The notes beneath the pieces were generated by a model. That model worked only from the letters and a program-made list of their open reading frames with translations, had not been told where the DNA came from and made no database searches. Source: Nitrospiraceae bacterium (GTDB lineage Bacteria > Nitrospirota > Nitrospiria > Nitrospirales > Nitrospiraceae). From it: 54,918 nucleotides of DNA. Positions 34,168-44,209 of the stretch are shown here, one piece after another (position 1 is the stretch's first letter; every line of letters starts with the position of its first letter). Both the position numbers and the translations under genes were made by a program. The stretch is from contig CAKKRE010000005.1 in assembly GCA_919902505.1 (NCBI GenBank), positions 1 to 54,918 on the forward strand. Direction: 5' to 3'.

Positions 34168-35778
34168 ATGACTCATTCATCGCAGGACAAGGCCGTGCCA
34201 TCCTCCATTCCCGGGCTCGGTGTCATCATCATGGCGGCGGGACTTGGCAAGCGCATGCAGTCGGCGCTCGCCAAGGTGCTGCACCCGGTCGCGGGCCGGC
34301 CGATGGTGCTGTACGTACTCGATATCGCCTGCGGCTTGGCGGAACAGGGTGTGGCGGTCGTCGTTGGCCATCAGGGAACTGAAGTCAGAAAGGTTGTTGA
34401 AGCGGTCGGCGGGCAGGTTGCCGTCGCTGAGCAAACCAGGCAATTGGGGACAGGTCACGCGGTATTGCAGGCGCGTCCGGTGTTCAGCGGTGGCTCGCAT
34501 CGGAAGCCGTCGCGCTACTTGATCCTCAACGGCGACACGCCGCTCTTGACGGAAGCGACGGTGCGGGAATTGCTGGCGATGCACGATGCGCAGGGTGCTG
34601 CGGTGACGCTGTTGACCGCCGTGCTCGACGACGCGTCCGGCTACGGACGGGTCATTCGCCGGCGTCGCGATGAATGGCTGCAAGGCGCGGCGGATAACGC
34701 GGTGCAGAGCATTGTGGAAGACAAGGACGCATCGGAGGCCGAACGGGCCGTGCGCGAGATCAACGTCGGGACCTACGTCGTCGACGGCGAGTTTCTCTTT
34801 CCGGCGCTCGACAAGCTGGATCCACGGAATGCGCAGGGCGAGTATTACCTCACCGATATTGTGCAGATGGCGGTTCAGCAGGGACGCACGGTGTCGGCCT
34901 TGCGGCTGCGTGCGATCGACGAGGGCCTTGGGATCAATAGCCGCGTGCAATTGGCGGAGGCTGAGCAGGTGATTCGGCAGCGGATCAGGGAGCGATGGCT
35001 GGAAGCCGGTGTCACGATGCGCGATCCTGCCTCGACCTGGATCGATGCGGAGGTAACCATCGGCCGCGACACGGTGCTGTATCCGAATGTGACGCTCGAA
35101 GGCCGGACCGTGATCGGGGAGTCGGTGGTCGTGCATTCCGGCACCAGGATTACGGCTTGCGCCATCGGCAACAGGGTGGAAATTCTGGATCACTGCATTC
35201 TGCGTGAGTCGCAGGTGGAGGAGGAGTGCCATCTCGGACCGTTCGTGCACCTGCGACCGGGTGTGATCGCACGGCGGAAGGCGAAGGTCGGCAATTTCGT
35301 CGAGATGAAAAAGACGGAACTCGGAGAAGGATCGAAGGCCAACCATCTGAGCTATCTCGGCGACGCCACGATCGGATCGGGAGTGAATATCGGGGCCGGA
35401 ACCATCACCTGCAATTACGACGGCTATAAGAAATTTCATACGGTGGTCGGGGACGGCGTGTTCATCGGCAGTGACGTCCAGCTCGTTGCGCCGGTGACGG
35501 TCGGGCAAGGTTCCATCATCGCCGCCGGCGCCACCGTGACGCAGGATGTGCCGGCGGATGCGCTGGTGATTGCCCGGGTTCCCCAGGTGACCCGCGAGGG
35601 CTGGGCAGCCAGGCGGCGCGCGTTACAGAGCGGGCAAGTGTCGCCCCCGGCTTCCTCTGCGAAGCGTGCCACGGCCGGGACAGCCACGAAGGCCGCAAAG
35701 GTGGCAACGGGCTCGAAATCCTCGAAGCGTTCCATCAAGAAGAAGCAACCGGCAGCTCAACGTTCGAAACGGAGGTAA
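34168..35778 (+). CDS. glmU: Bifunctional GlmU (GlcN-1-P acetyltransferase / uridyltransferase) with basic tail
   Basis: The 536-residue enzyme makes UDP-GlcNAc. The N-terminal domain has the nucleotidyltransferase signature MAAGLGKRM and AKVLHPVAGRPM. The C-terminal left-handed beta-helix has hexapeptide repeats and the catalytic region NLGxGTITCNYDGYKK-like (NIGAGTITCNYDGYKKFH). Usual length is about 450-490; here a low-complexity tail rich in Ala, Lys, Ser and Thr (from about residue 491, ending KKKQPAAQRSKRR) is added. It lies 9 bp before glmS, so the two sequential enzymes of the amino-sugar pathway are together. Confidence 0.96.
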   Translation: MTHSSQDKAVPSSIPGLGVIIMAAGLGKRMQSALAKVLHPVAGRPMVLYVLDIACGLAEQGVAVVVGHQGTEVRKVVEAVGGQVAVAEQTRQLGTGHAVLQARPVFSGGSHRKPSRYLILNGDTPLLTEATVRELLAMHDAQGAAVTLLTAVLDDASGYGRVIRRRRDEWLQGAADNAVQSIVEDKDASEAERAVREINVGTYVVDGEFLFPALDKLDPRNAQGEYYLTDIVQMAVQQGRTVSALRLRAIDEGLGINSRVQLAEAEQVIRQRIRERWLEAGVTMRDPASTWIDAEVTIGRDTVLYPNVTLEGRTVIGESVVVHSGTRITACAIGNRVEILDHCILRESQVEEECHLGPFVHLRPGVIARRKAKVGNFVEMKKTELGEGSKANHLSYLGDATIGSGVNIGAGTITCNYDGYKKFHTVVGDGVFIGSDVQLVAPVTVGQGSIIAAGATVTQDVPADALVIARVPQVTREGWAARRRALQSGQVSPPASSAKRATAGTATKAAKVATGSKSSKRSIKKKQPAAQRSKRR

Positions 35779-35787
35779 CGGCGACCT

Positions 35788-37620
35788 ATGTGTGGCATCG
35801 TTGGCTACGTGGGAAATCAGGACGCAGTACCAATTTTGTTGAACGGGTTGTCGAAGCTGGAATATCGCGGGTACGACTCGGCCGGTGTGGCGATTCAGCG
35901 CGGGGAGAAGATCGAGATTCGCCGCAGCGTCGGCAAGCTGGTCAATCTGCAAAAGTCGTTGGAGCAAAAAGCCATTACCGGCATGTGCGGAATCGGGCAT
36001 ACACGCTGGGCGACGCACGGTAAGCCTTCTGAGCAGAACGCGCATCCACACCGTTCCGAGAGCTGTGTGCTCGTACACAACGGGATTATCGAAAATTACG
36101 TGGAGCTCAAGCAGCGTCTGGTGAAGGATGGCTATAAATTTCAGTCCGAGACGGATACGGAAGTCGTCGCGCATTTAATCGATGCACACATGAAGAAAGG
36201 AAAGCTGCACCTGGCGGATGCGGTCCGTGCGGCAGCCAAGGAGATTCGCGGGAGTTATGCGATCGCGGTGATTGCGGAGCAGGAGCCCGGCTCGCTGGTC
36301 GCGGCCCGATCCGGTTGTCCGCTGGTCATCGGTCGCACTGCGGAGGCGTCGTTCGTCGGTTCGGATGTGATGGCGATGTTGTCCCATACCAGAGACGTGA
36401 CGTTTCTCGAAGAAGGCGACGTGGTCGAAGTCACGGCCGGAGCGGTGACGTTTACGGATCTCGACGGCCGGTCGGTCACGCGCAAGAAGACGAAGGTCAC
36501 GTGGGATGCCTCTGCCGCTGAGAAGAGCGGGTATCCCCACTTCATGCTGAAGGAAATTCACGAACAGCCGCAGACGATTCTGGATACCATCCGGGGCCGC
36601 TATTCCTATGAGAGCGGCGAGGCGGATCTTCCGGATATCGGATTGACGCCGAAACAGTTCGCCGAAGTCGGCCGCATTTGGATCGTGGCCTGCGGCACCA
36701 GTTGGCATGCCGGCCTCGTCGGGAAGTATCTGCTCGAAGAGATGGTCCGGACGCCCGTGCAGGTCGATATCGGGAGCGAGTTCCGGTATCGCGACCCGCT
36801 GATTGAAAAGAACGACCTGTTCATCACGATTTCGCAGTCGGGTGAAACGGCCGATACCCTGGCTGCCGCGCGGGAAGCGAAACAAAAAGGTGCGCGTGTC
36901 GTTTCGATTGTCAATGTGGTCGGCAGCACCTTGGCCCGCGAGTCCGACGGCGTGCTGTACACCCATTGCGGCCCTGAAATCGGCGTCGCTTCGACGAAGG
37001 CGTTCACCAGCCAGTTGGCGGCGCTCTACATGCTGGCCTTGCATCTGGGCCGGGTGCGGGGTGTACTGAGTGTGGCGGACGGAAAGGCCTGGCTCGATCG
37101 CCTGGTCACGTTGCCGGCGTTGGTGAAACATGTGCTCGGCCGGGAGGCGGAGATTCTGGCGATCGCGAAACGTTATTACAAGAAATCGGACTTCTTGTAT
37201 CTGGCGCGCGGGATCAACTACCCGATCGCGCTGGAGGGGGCGCTCAAGCTCAAGGAGATTTCGTATATCCATGCGGAAGGTTATGCCGCGGGAGAAATGA
37301 AGCACGGGCCGATCGCGCTCATCGACAAGGATATGCCGGTGGTGGTGTTGGCGCCTCGGGACCGGCTCTATGAGAAGACCGTCAGCAATCTCATGGAGGT
37401 GAAGGCGCGCCGGGCCCCTGTGATTGCGTTCGTGGCGGAAGGCGAACGCGAGTTGGGCAAGATCGCCGACGCGGTGTTTACGATTCCCGACGTGCATCCG
37501 TTGCTGTCGCCCATTCTCTTTACGATCCCGCTGCAATTGCTGGCCTATCACATTGCGGTCTTGCGTGGAGAAGATGTGGATCAGCCGCGGAACCTGGCAA
37601 AGAGTGTGACGGTAGAATGA
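35788..37620 (+). CDS. glmS: Glutamine-fructose-6-phosphate aminotransferase
   Basis: The 610-residue enzyme makes glucosamine-6-phosphate from fructose-6-phosphate and glutamine. It begins MCGIVGYVGNQDAVPILLNG; the Cys2 is the glutaminase nucleophile. GHTRWATHG (glutamine binding), two SIS domains (TISQSGETADTLAA and SKAFTSQ-like TKAFTSQLAAL) and the terminal QPRNLAKSVTVE are present. Full length for the family. GGAGGT precedes the ATG. In some bacteria glmS is controlled by a ribozyme or by small RNAs; no space for a leader exists here because glmU ends 9 bp upstream. Confidence 0.97.
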   Translation: MCGIVGYVGNQDAVPILLNGLSKLEYRGYDSAGVAIQRGEKIEIRRSVGKLVNLQKSLEQKAITGMCGIGHTRWATHGKPSEQNAHPHRSESCVLVHNGIIENYVELKQRLVKDGYKFQSETDTEVVAHLIDAHMKKGKLHLADAVRAAAKEIRGSYAIAVIAEQEPGSLVAARSGCPLVIGRTAEASFVGSDVMAMLSHTRDVTFLEEGDVVEVTAGAVTFTDLDGRSVTRKKTKVTWDASAAEKSGYPHFMLKEIHEQPQTILDTIRGRYSYESGEADLPDIGLTPKQFAEVGRIWIVACGTSWHAGLVGKYLLEEMVRTPVQVDIGSEFRYRDPLIEKNDLFITISQSGETADTLAAAREAKQKGARVVSIVNVVGSTLARESDGVLYTHCGPEIGVASTKAFTSQLAALYMLALHLGRVRGVLSVADGKAWLDRLVTLPALVKHVLGREAEILAIAKRYYKKSDFLYLARGINYPIALEGALKLKEISYIHAEGYAAGEMKHGPIALIDKDMPVVVLAPRDRLYEKTVSNLMEVKARRAPVIAFVAEGERELGKIADAVFTIPDVHPLLSPILFTIPLQLLAYHIAVLRGEDVDQPRNLAKSVTVE

Positions 37621-37713
37621 GGTGCAAAGGAGGGGGGCTCCCGTGCTCGCGCAACGCGCGGCCTCAGAAGGCCCTCGTTGGACGCGCGCAGTAGGAGTCC
37701 CCTCCTTCGCACC
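37621..37713 (+). repeat. Extragenic GC-rich hairpin element, copy 1
   Basis: A 47-bp core at 37646-37692 is 44/47 identical to 42079-42125. It is flanked by inverted arms GGTGCAAAGGAGGGG (37621-37635) and CCCCTCCTTCGCACC (37699-37713), which pair at 14 of 15 positions. The core itself contains CGCGC-AAC-GCGCG. It fills the glmS-gatC gap. It could be a folded transcript 3' end or a REP-like mobile element; the repetition supports the latter. Confidence 0.7.
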
Positions 37714-37739
37714 ATTCCGGTATGAATAAGGAGTGTAAA

Positions 37740-38033
37740 GTGGAGATCACGAAGCAGGAAGTCGAGAAGGTGGCCAAGTTGGCGCGGTTGGCGTTGACCG
37801 AGGCCGAGACCACGGCCTTTTCGCAGCAGCTGAATCAGATCGTGGCGTATGTGCAGAAGTTGAAATCGTTTTCCACGGAGGGCGTGGAGCCGACGTCGAC
37901 CGTACCGGGGCAGAGTAATGTCTTTCGTCCGGACCAGGTGCAGGCGTCGCTGTCCACCGAGCAAGCGTTGAGCAATGCTCCCGATGCGGAGGCGCAGTGT
38001 TTCCGGGTTCCGAAAATCATCCAAGAATCCTAA
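37740..38033 (+). CDS. gatC: Asp-tRNA(Asn)/Glu-tRNA(Gln) amidotransferase subunit C
   Basis: The 97-residue subunit begins VEITKQEVEKVAKLARLALT and has the family pattern LSxQLNQIVAYVQKLKSFST-like, ending with FRVPKIIQ. GatC holds the GatA-GatB heterodimer together. I use GTG 37740 with AAGGAG 6 nt upstream; ATG 37722 lacks a ribosome site. gatA and gatB follow with panD and two small genes between. The enzyme converts misacylated Glu-tRNA(Gln) or Asp-tRNA(Asn) to the correct amide forms. Confidence 0.95.
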   Translation: MEITKQEVEKVAKLARLALTEAETTAFSQQLNQIVAYVQKLKSFSTEGVEPTSTVPGQSNVFRPDQVQASLSTEQALSNAPDAEAQCFRVPKIIQES

Positions 38034-38058
38034 GCGATCGAAGGAGCATCAGCCGACT

Positions 38059-38424
38059 ATGTTTCGACAAATGTTGCGGGCAAAGATACATCGAGCGACG
38101 GTGACCGAGGCCTGTCTGGACTATGAGGGCAGCCTCACGGTGGACGAAGATCTGTTGGACGCGGCGGGTATTCTGCCCTACGAAGCGATCGTCTGTTCCA
38201 ATCTCAACAACGGCGAACGGTTCATGACCTACGCCATGAAGGGGAAGCGGGGACGGGGAGAAATCGTGCTGAACGGGCCGACCGCCCGCAAGGCGGCGGT
38301 GGGCGATCAGATTATTATTTTCTGCTACGAGTACTACAGCGATGAAGAGATCAAGCGGCATAAGCCGAAGATCATCCAGGTCGATGGCAAAAACCGTATC
38401 ACTCGTAAGGCTGTGAAACGCTGA
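38059..38424 (+). CDS. panD: Aspartate 1-decarboxylase proenzyme
   Basis: The 121-residue proenzyme converts aspartate to beta-alanine for pantothenate. Residues 24-25 are the Gly-Ser at which the chain self-cleaves to form the pyruvoyl group ([18 protein letters not shown]). The LNNGERFxTYA motif is present. AAGGAG lies upstream of ATG 38059. The gene lies between gatC and gatA and its stop overlaps the gatA start (TGATG). Such insertion of panD in a gat cluster is unusual, but the enzyme itself is typical in length. Confidence 0.96.
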   Translation: MFRQMLRAKIHRATVTEACLDYEGSLTVDEDLLDAAGILPYEAIVCSNLNNGERFMTYAMKGKRGRGEIVLNGPTARKAAVGDQIIIFCYEYYSDEEIKRHKPKIIQVDGKNRITRKAVKR

Positions 38425-39899
38425 TGTCGCTGACGTTGCTCCACAAACTCACGCTGTCGGAATTGCAGCGGAAGTTCACGGCCGGGGATGTCACGGCGAC
38501 GGAGATCGTCCGCGCCTACTTCCTGCGGGTGACGCAGGTCGAGCCGAAGGTGAATGCCTATCTGACGCAGTGCAAAGAAGCAGCCCTCGTGCAGGCGGAG
38601 CGTCTCGACCAGGCCTTGAAGGGGTGGCGGAAAACCACGCCGATGATGGCCATGCCCCTGGCGGTGAAGGACAATATCTGCACGGAAGGCGTGCGGACGA
38701 CCTGTGCCTCCCGGATGCTCGACACCTTCGTGCCGCCCTATGACGCGACTGTGGTCGCCAAGTTGCGGGCGCAAAACTATCTCCTGCTCGGCAAGACCAA
38801 TTTGGATGAATTTGCGATGGGGTCGTCCACCGAGAATTCGGCCTTCGGCGCCAGCCGCAATCCCTGGAACATTCAGACGGTTCCCGGTGGATCGAGCGGC
38901 GGGTCGGCGGTGGCTGTGGCGGCTGATGAATGTGTCGCGGCGCTGGGGTCCGACACCGGCGGTTCCATTCGCCAGCCTGCGGCGTTCTGCGGCGTGGTCG
39001 GGTTGAAACCGACCTATGGCCGTGTGTCCCGATATGGATTGGTGGCATTTGCCTCCTCGCTGGATCAAATCGGTCCGATCACCAAGGATGTGACAGATGC
39101 GGCCATCTTATTGGGCGCCATTGCGGGCCACGATCCGCGCGATTCGACGTCCGCGAACGTGCCGGTTCCCGACTACCTCAAGGCGCTCAAACGGAAAGAT
39201 CTCAAACGGCTGAAGGTGGGTGTGCCCGCCGAGTATTTTGCCGACGGGCTCGATCCGGAAGTGGACCAGGCGGTGCGCACGGCCATCGAGGGCCTGCGGG
39301 AACTCGGGGCGGACATCCGCGAGATCAAGTTGCCGACCACCGATGCGGCCGTCGCGACCTACTATGTCATTGCCACCGCCGAGGCCAGCTCAAACCTGGC
39401 CCGATACGACGGCGTGAAGTTCGGTTTGCGGGCAGCGGAAAGCAAAGATCTTCTGGATATGTATCTCAAGACCAGAGCGGAAGGATTCGGACCGGAAGTC
39501 AAACGACGGATTATGCTGGGGACGTATGTGCTGAGCGCGGGATACTATGACGCGTACTACGGGAAGGCGCAGGCGGTCAGGACGTTGATCCGGCAGGAAT
39601 TCGAGGCGGCGTTTCAGACGGTCGATCTGATCGTCACCCCCGTGACTCCGACCACCGCGTTCAAGTTTGGAGAGAAGGCTCAGGATCCGTTGCAGATGTA
39701 TTTGTCCGACATCTACACGATCTCGGCGAATCTGGCCGGGTTACCTGCGATTGCGCTGCCTTGTGGATTCAGCAAGGCGGGATTGCCGATCGGCTTTCAG
39801 TTGATCGGTCGGCCGTTTGAAGAAGAGACCCTGTTGCGTGGGGCGCATGCCTACGAGCAGGCAACGAACTGGCGGGCAAAACGGCCGGCGATTCGGTGA
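38424..39899 (+). CDS. gatA: Asp-tRNA(Asn)/Glu-tRNA(Gln) amidotransferase subunit A
   Basis: The 491-residue amidase-signature subunit releases ammonia from glutamine. The catalytic Lys lies in [15 protein letters not shown], and the Ser-cisSer-Lys triad is seen with the signature [16 protein letters not shown] and [16 protein letters not shown]. Length is standard. It overlaps panD by one base. GatA works in the cytosol with GatB and GatC on misacylated tRNA. Confidence 0.97.
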   Translation: MSLTLLHKLTLSELQRKFTAGDVTATEIVRAYFLRVTQVEPKVNAYLTQCKEAALVQAERLDQALKGWRKTTPMMAMPLAVKDNICTEGVRTTCASRMLDTFVPPYDATVVAKLRAQNYLLLGKTNLDEFAMGSSTENSAFGASRNPWNIQTVPGGSSGGSAVAVAADECVAALGSDTGGSIRQPAAFCGVVGLKPTYGRVSRYGLVAFASSLDQIGPITKDVTDAAILLGAIAGHDPRDSTSANVPVPDYLKALKRKDLKRLKVGVPAEYFADGLDPEVDQAVRTAIEGLRELGADIREIKLPTTDAAVATYYVIATAEASSNLARYDGVKFGLRAAESKDLLDMYLKTRAEGFGPEVKRRIMLGTYVLSAGYYDAYYGKAQAVRTLIRQEFEAAFQTVDLIVTPVTPTTAFKFGEKAQDPLQMYLSDIYTISANLAGLPAIALPCGFSKAGLPIGFQLIGRPFEEETLLRGAHAYEQATNWRAKRPAIR

Positions 39900-39917
39900 G
39901 CCTGACAAGGAGGCCCT

Positions 39918-40319
39918 ATGATTGTTGATGTCGCCGCGATTCTGGTCGCCATTGCCTTTGCGGTGCTCGTGGGCTACCTCGTCCCGCTCTTGATTCAAAT
40001 ACGCAAGATGGTGGCCGAATCGGAGCAGTTGGTGACGAAGCTGAACGTCGAGTTGCCGACGCTGATTACCGAATTGCGCACGATGAGTCAGAATCTGAAC
40101 GATGTGACCGAGCAGGCGCGTGGCGGGGTTGAGCATGCGGCTGTCCTGCTGCATGCCGTAGGAGAGATCGGCGAATCGGTCAATCAGGTACATGGTTTGG
40201 TGCGGGGCTCCGGCGGTTCGTTGTTGGCCAATGTGGCCAGTGTGGTGGCGGGGTTTCGCGCGGCAAAGCAAGTGGTGACGGAACGTTTCAAAGAGGGAGG
40301 GCATCACAATGGCGGATAA
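39918..40319 (+). CDS. DUF948 membrane protein
   Basis: The 133-residue protein has one N-terminal membrane helix (VAAILVAIAFAVLVGYLVPLL) followed by a coiled coil typical of DUF948 (QIRKMVAESEQLVTKLNVEL, then DVTEQARGGVEHAAVLLHAV). The role of the family is unclear. It overlaps the YtxH gene by 11 bp and shares the operon with gatA and gatB. The pairing of a DUF948 and a YtxH protein is common in several phyla, which suggests they act together at the envelope. Confidence 0.8.
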   Translation: MIVDVAAILVAIAFAVLVGYLVPLLIQIRKMVAESEQLVTKLNVELPTLITELRTMSQNLNDVTEQARGGVEHAAVLLHAVGEIGESVNQVHGLVRGSGGSLLANVASVVAGFRAAKQVVTERFKEGGHHNGG

Positions 40320-40629
40320 TCAAGGTCCATCGTCGGCAGCGGTATTGTTGGGCTTCCTGAGCGGAGCGGCATTGGGTGCGGTGACAGCCATCTTGTTGGC
40401 GCCGCGAACCGGACAGGAATCACGCGAGATGCTGCGCGGCTATGCCCGGCGCGCGGAGGACGGACTGCGGGATTTGGTCGGCGAAGCGGGCGAGCGGTTT
40501 GAAGGGGCGGTCGAAGAAGGTCGCGACTTCATTGAGTCGAAGAAAACCGTGTTGCGGGATGCATTCGATGCCGGTCGGGAGGCGATGCGCCGGGAACGTG
40601 AGCATTTCACGAAGGGAGAGCAGAGCTGA
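40309..40629 (+). CDS. YtxH-domain protein
   Basis: The 106-residue protein has a short N-terminal membrane segment with the YtxH signature ([20 protein letters not shown] followed by [10 protein letters not shown]) and a charged, helical C-terminal half. YtxH proteins are linked to envelope stress in Gram-positives; the function here is not known. It overlaps the DUF948 gene upstream and ends 2 bp before gatB. Confidence 0.8.
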   Translation: MADNQGPSSAAVLLGFLSGAALGAVTAILLAPRTGQESREMLRGYARRAEDGLRDLVGEAGERFEGAVEEGRDFIESKKTVLRDAFDAGREAMRREREHFTKGEQS

Positions 40630-40631
40630 GC

Positions 40632-42059
40632 GTGGCATACGAAGTCGTCATCGGCGTGGAAGTGCATGCGCAGCTGCGCACGCAGTCGAAATTGTTTTGT
40701 GCCTGCGGCACGACCTTCGGCCTCACGGCGAATTCGCAGACCTGTCCGGTCTGTTTGGGGTTGCCCGGGACCTTGCCGGTCATCAACGAGAAGGCCGTGG
40801 AGATGGCGGTGCGCGCCGGGTTGGCGATGAACGGCACGATCAGGGTGCGGAATCGCTTCGCGCGCAAGAACTATTTTTATCCCGACCTGCCCAAGGGCTA
40901 CCAGATTTCGCAATACGAAGCGCCGATCTGTGAACACGGCTGGATTGAAATTTCGGTCGGCGCGAATCAAAAGCGCGTGCGCATCCGGCGCGCGCATTTG
41001 GAAGAAGACGCGGGAAAGAATGTGCACGAGGCCGGCAGCGGGATGAGCCTCGTAGATCTGAATCGCGCCGGGACGCCCCTGTTGGAAATTGTGACCGAAC
41101 CGGACTTGAGCTCCTCTGAAGAGGTGGTGGCCTATCTCAAGGCGCTGCGTGACCTCTTGATGTACCTCGATGTCTGTGACGGGAACATGGAAGAGGGCAG
41201 TTTTCGCTGCGAGCCGAATCTGTCGCTGCGTCCGGTGGGTCAGAAGACGTTCGGGACGAAGGTCGAGCTGAAGAACATCAATTCGTTCAAGTTCGTGAAG
41301 GACGCGGTTGACTACGAAATTAAGCGTCAAACCAAGGTGCTCAACGAGGGCGGGAAGATTTATCAGGAAACCAGGCTCTGGAATCACGAGCGCGGTGAAA
41401 CCGCCGTGATGCGCAGCAAGGAAGAGGCGCATGATTATCGGTATTTTCAGGACCCTGACTTGGTCCCGATGGAGATTTCGTCCGAATGGATCGAGCAACT
41501 GCGCGAGGGACTGCCGGAACTGGCCTCGACCAAGCAACAGCGGTTTATCACGGAGTACGGCGTGCCCGAGTATGATGCGGGGATTCTGACTTCCAGCAAA
41601 GCGCTGGCGATATATTTCGAAGCCTGCGTGAAACTGTACCCGCAGCCCAAAACGGTGAGCAATTGGGTGATGGGCGAATTGCTGCGTGAATTGAACAACT
41701 CCGGGACTGAAGCGGACGCTTCTCCCGTGACGCCTGAACGGTTGGTCGAGTTGCTGACCCTGGTGGATCAAGGGGTGATCAGTCTCAAGGTGGCGCGAGA
41801 GATGTTCCCTGACGTCTATGCATCGGGAAAAGCGCCGGCCCGGATCGTTCAGGAAAGGGGGCTCACGCAGGTCTCGGATGAGGGGGCTCTGGTCACAATC
41901 ATTGAGGAAGTCTTGAAGAAGAATCCCGCTCAAGTGGCGCAATATAAGGAAGGCAAGCAGCAAGTGCTGGGGTTCCTCGTCGGGCAGGTGATGAAGGCCT
42001 CCGGGGGGAAGGCGAATCCCGGAAAGGTGAATGATCTGTTGAAGAAGACATTGGGATGA
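40632..42059 (+). CDS. gatB: Asp-tRNA(Asn)/Glu-tRNA(Gln) amidotransferase subunit B
   Basis: The 475-residue subunit phosphorylates the misacylated tRNA side chain and then amidates it. The N-terminus carries [19 protein letters not shown] and a zinc-type CxCG ... CPVCLGLPG pair, with the family motif [10 protein letters not shown]. The C-terminal YqeY-like domain binds tRNA. The start is GTG 40632, which follows the YtxH stop. Full length. Presence of gatCAB implies that Gln-tRNA and/or Asn-tRNA are made by the indirect route. Confidence 0.97.
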   Translation: MAYEVVIGVEVHAQLRTQSKLFCACGTTFGLTANSQTCPVCLGLPGTLPVINEKAVEMAVRAGLAMNGTIRVRNRFARKNYFYPDLPKGYQISQYEAPICEHGWIEISVGANQKRVRIRRAHLEEDAGKNVHEAGSGMSLVDLNRAGTPLLEIVTEPDLSSSEEVVAYLKALRDLLMYLDVCDGNMEEGSFRCEPNLSLRPVGQKTFGTKVELKNINSFKFVKDAVDYEIKRQTKVLNEGGKIYQETRLWNHERGETAVMRSKEEAHDYRYFQDPDLVPMEISSEWIEQLREGLPELASTKQQRFITEYGVPEYDAGILTSSKALAIYFEACVKLYPQPKTVSNWVMGELLRELNNSGTEADASPVTPERLVELLTLVDQGVISLKVAREMFPDVYASGKAPARIVQERGLTQVSDEGALVTIIEEVLKKNPAQVAQYKEGKQQVLGFLVGQVMKASGGKANPGKVNDLLKKTLG

Positions 42060-42078
42060 GACTGGGGTACCTTCTTTA

Positions 42079-42125
42079 CTCGCGCAACGCGCGGCCCCAG
42101 AAGTCCCTTGTTGGACGCGCGCAGT
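42079..42125 (+). repeat. Extragenic GC-rich element, copy 2 (core)
   Basis: This 47-bp core is 44/47 identical to 37646-37692. It begins 20 bp after the gatB stop. The flanking arms (GGTACCTTCTTTAC and GTGGAAAGCAACC) pair only partly, unlike copy 1, which suggests that the outer stem has decayed. Confidence 0.7.
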
Positions 42126-42159
42126 GGAAAGCAACCACGCCTCATCCAAGGAGGTATAC

Positions 42160-42525
42160 ATGCACCCGTGTCCCATGGAACTCGCACAGAAATCTGATGA
42201 GGAAATCCTGAAAATCGCTGATCCGATCATGGACAACCTCATGCAGGCCTCGACTGAGATAGACCATGAGCGGCATGTGAGAGACTTTACGGAGAGACTG
42301 AAATCTCTTGTCACCAAGGACTATTTAGAGAAGGTGTGCAGGCAATACCAAGCCGAGAAGGGGTATTTCTCAAAGCGGGAATTCATTGGCATCTTCAGAC
42401 GGCCAACATCAGTAGCAATAGTCTGGAAGCAATGGTTCACGAAGCCGCAAGGTGAATTCGTAGCTGAAATGGTATTGGTCGAACAGAACTCACGATACTT
42501 AGTTGATCATGTCATGGTTTTCTAA
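42160..42525 (+). CDS. Hypothetical protein between gatB and eno
   Basis: The 121-residue protein has no signal peptide or membrane segment. I recognise no family. It starts with MHPCPMELAQKSDEEILK, has a helical charged half and a beta-rich second half (RRPTSVAIVWKQWFTKPQGE, FVAEMVLVEQNSRYLVDHVM). The ribosome site AAGGAGGTATACATG is very strong. Its base composition is more AT-rich than the neighbours. It lies immediately behind the second extragenic element, and with its odd composition is probably a later acquisition. Confidence 0.6.
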   Translation: MHPCPMELAQKSDEEILKIADPIMDNLMQASTEIDHERHVRDFTERLKSLVTKDYLEKVCRQYQAEKGYFSKREFIGIFRRPTSVAIVWKQWFTKPQGEFVAEMVLVEQNSRYLVDHVMVF

Positions 42526-43842
<1,317 letters not shown>

Positions 43843-43846
43843 TCGC

Positions 43847-44209
43847 ATGATCATTAAGCCGAACCGGGGTCGCGACTGGTTGGATTGGCAGCGGAAGCTC
43901 TGCTCTGTTGGAAAGTGGGTGGGGCTCGGCGCGCTGTTCCTCATGATGGGAACCCTGCTGTTCGGCGAGATGGGGATTTCGCGATACTTGCATTTGCGTG
44001 ACCATGCGGAGCAACTTGATCAGGAGCTGGCCGAGCTTCAGCGGTTGAACGGTGAACTGCGCACGGATCTGGATCGCGTGCAATACGATCCGACTCGCAT
44101 CGAAGAACTGGCCCGGGAACGGTTAGGGTATGTGCGGAAAGGAGAAACGGTGTATCAATTGGCTCCGATTGGAGAGAAAGAACGGTTTCCCACGGTGAGG
44201 ACACCATGA
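43847..44209 (+). CDS. ftsB: FtsB/DivIC-type septum formation initiator
   Basis: The 120-residue protein has one membrane helix (VGLGALFLMMGTLLFG) and a leucine-zipper coiled coil (HLRDHAEQLDQELAELQRLN) ending with the family pattern DPTRIEELARERLGYVRKGE. FtsB-type proteins link FtsQ and FtsL in the divisome. It starts 4 bp after eno, and this eno-ftsB order is widely conserved. It overlaps era by 4 bp. Confidence 0.88.
   Translation: MIIKPNRGRDWLDWQRKLCSVGKWVGLGALFLMMGTLLFGEMGISRYLHLRDHAEQLDQELAELQRLNGELRTDLDRVQYDPTRIEELARERLGYVRKGETVYQLAPIGEKERFPTVRTP

Noticed and set aside
40440-42317. Minus-strand frame of 625 codons opposite gatB and YtxH
   Set aside because: gatB is certain on the plus strand. 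The antisense product has no recognisable motif. Shadows at 34177-35508 and 36175-37551 were rejected for the same reason.
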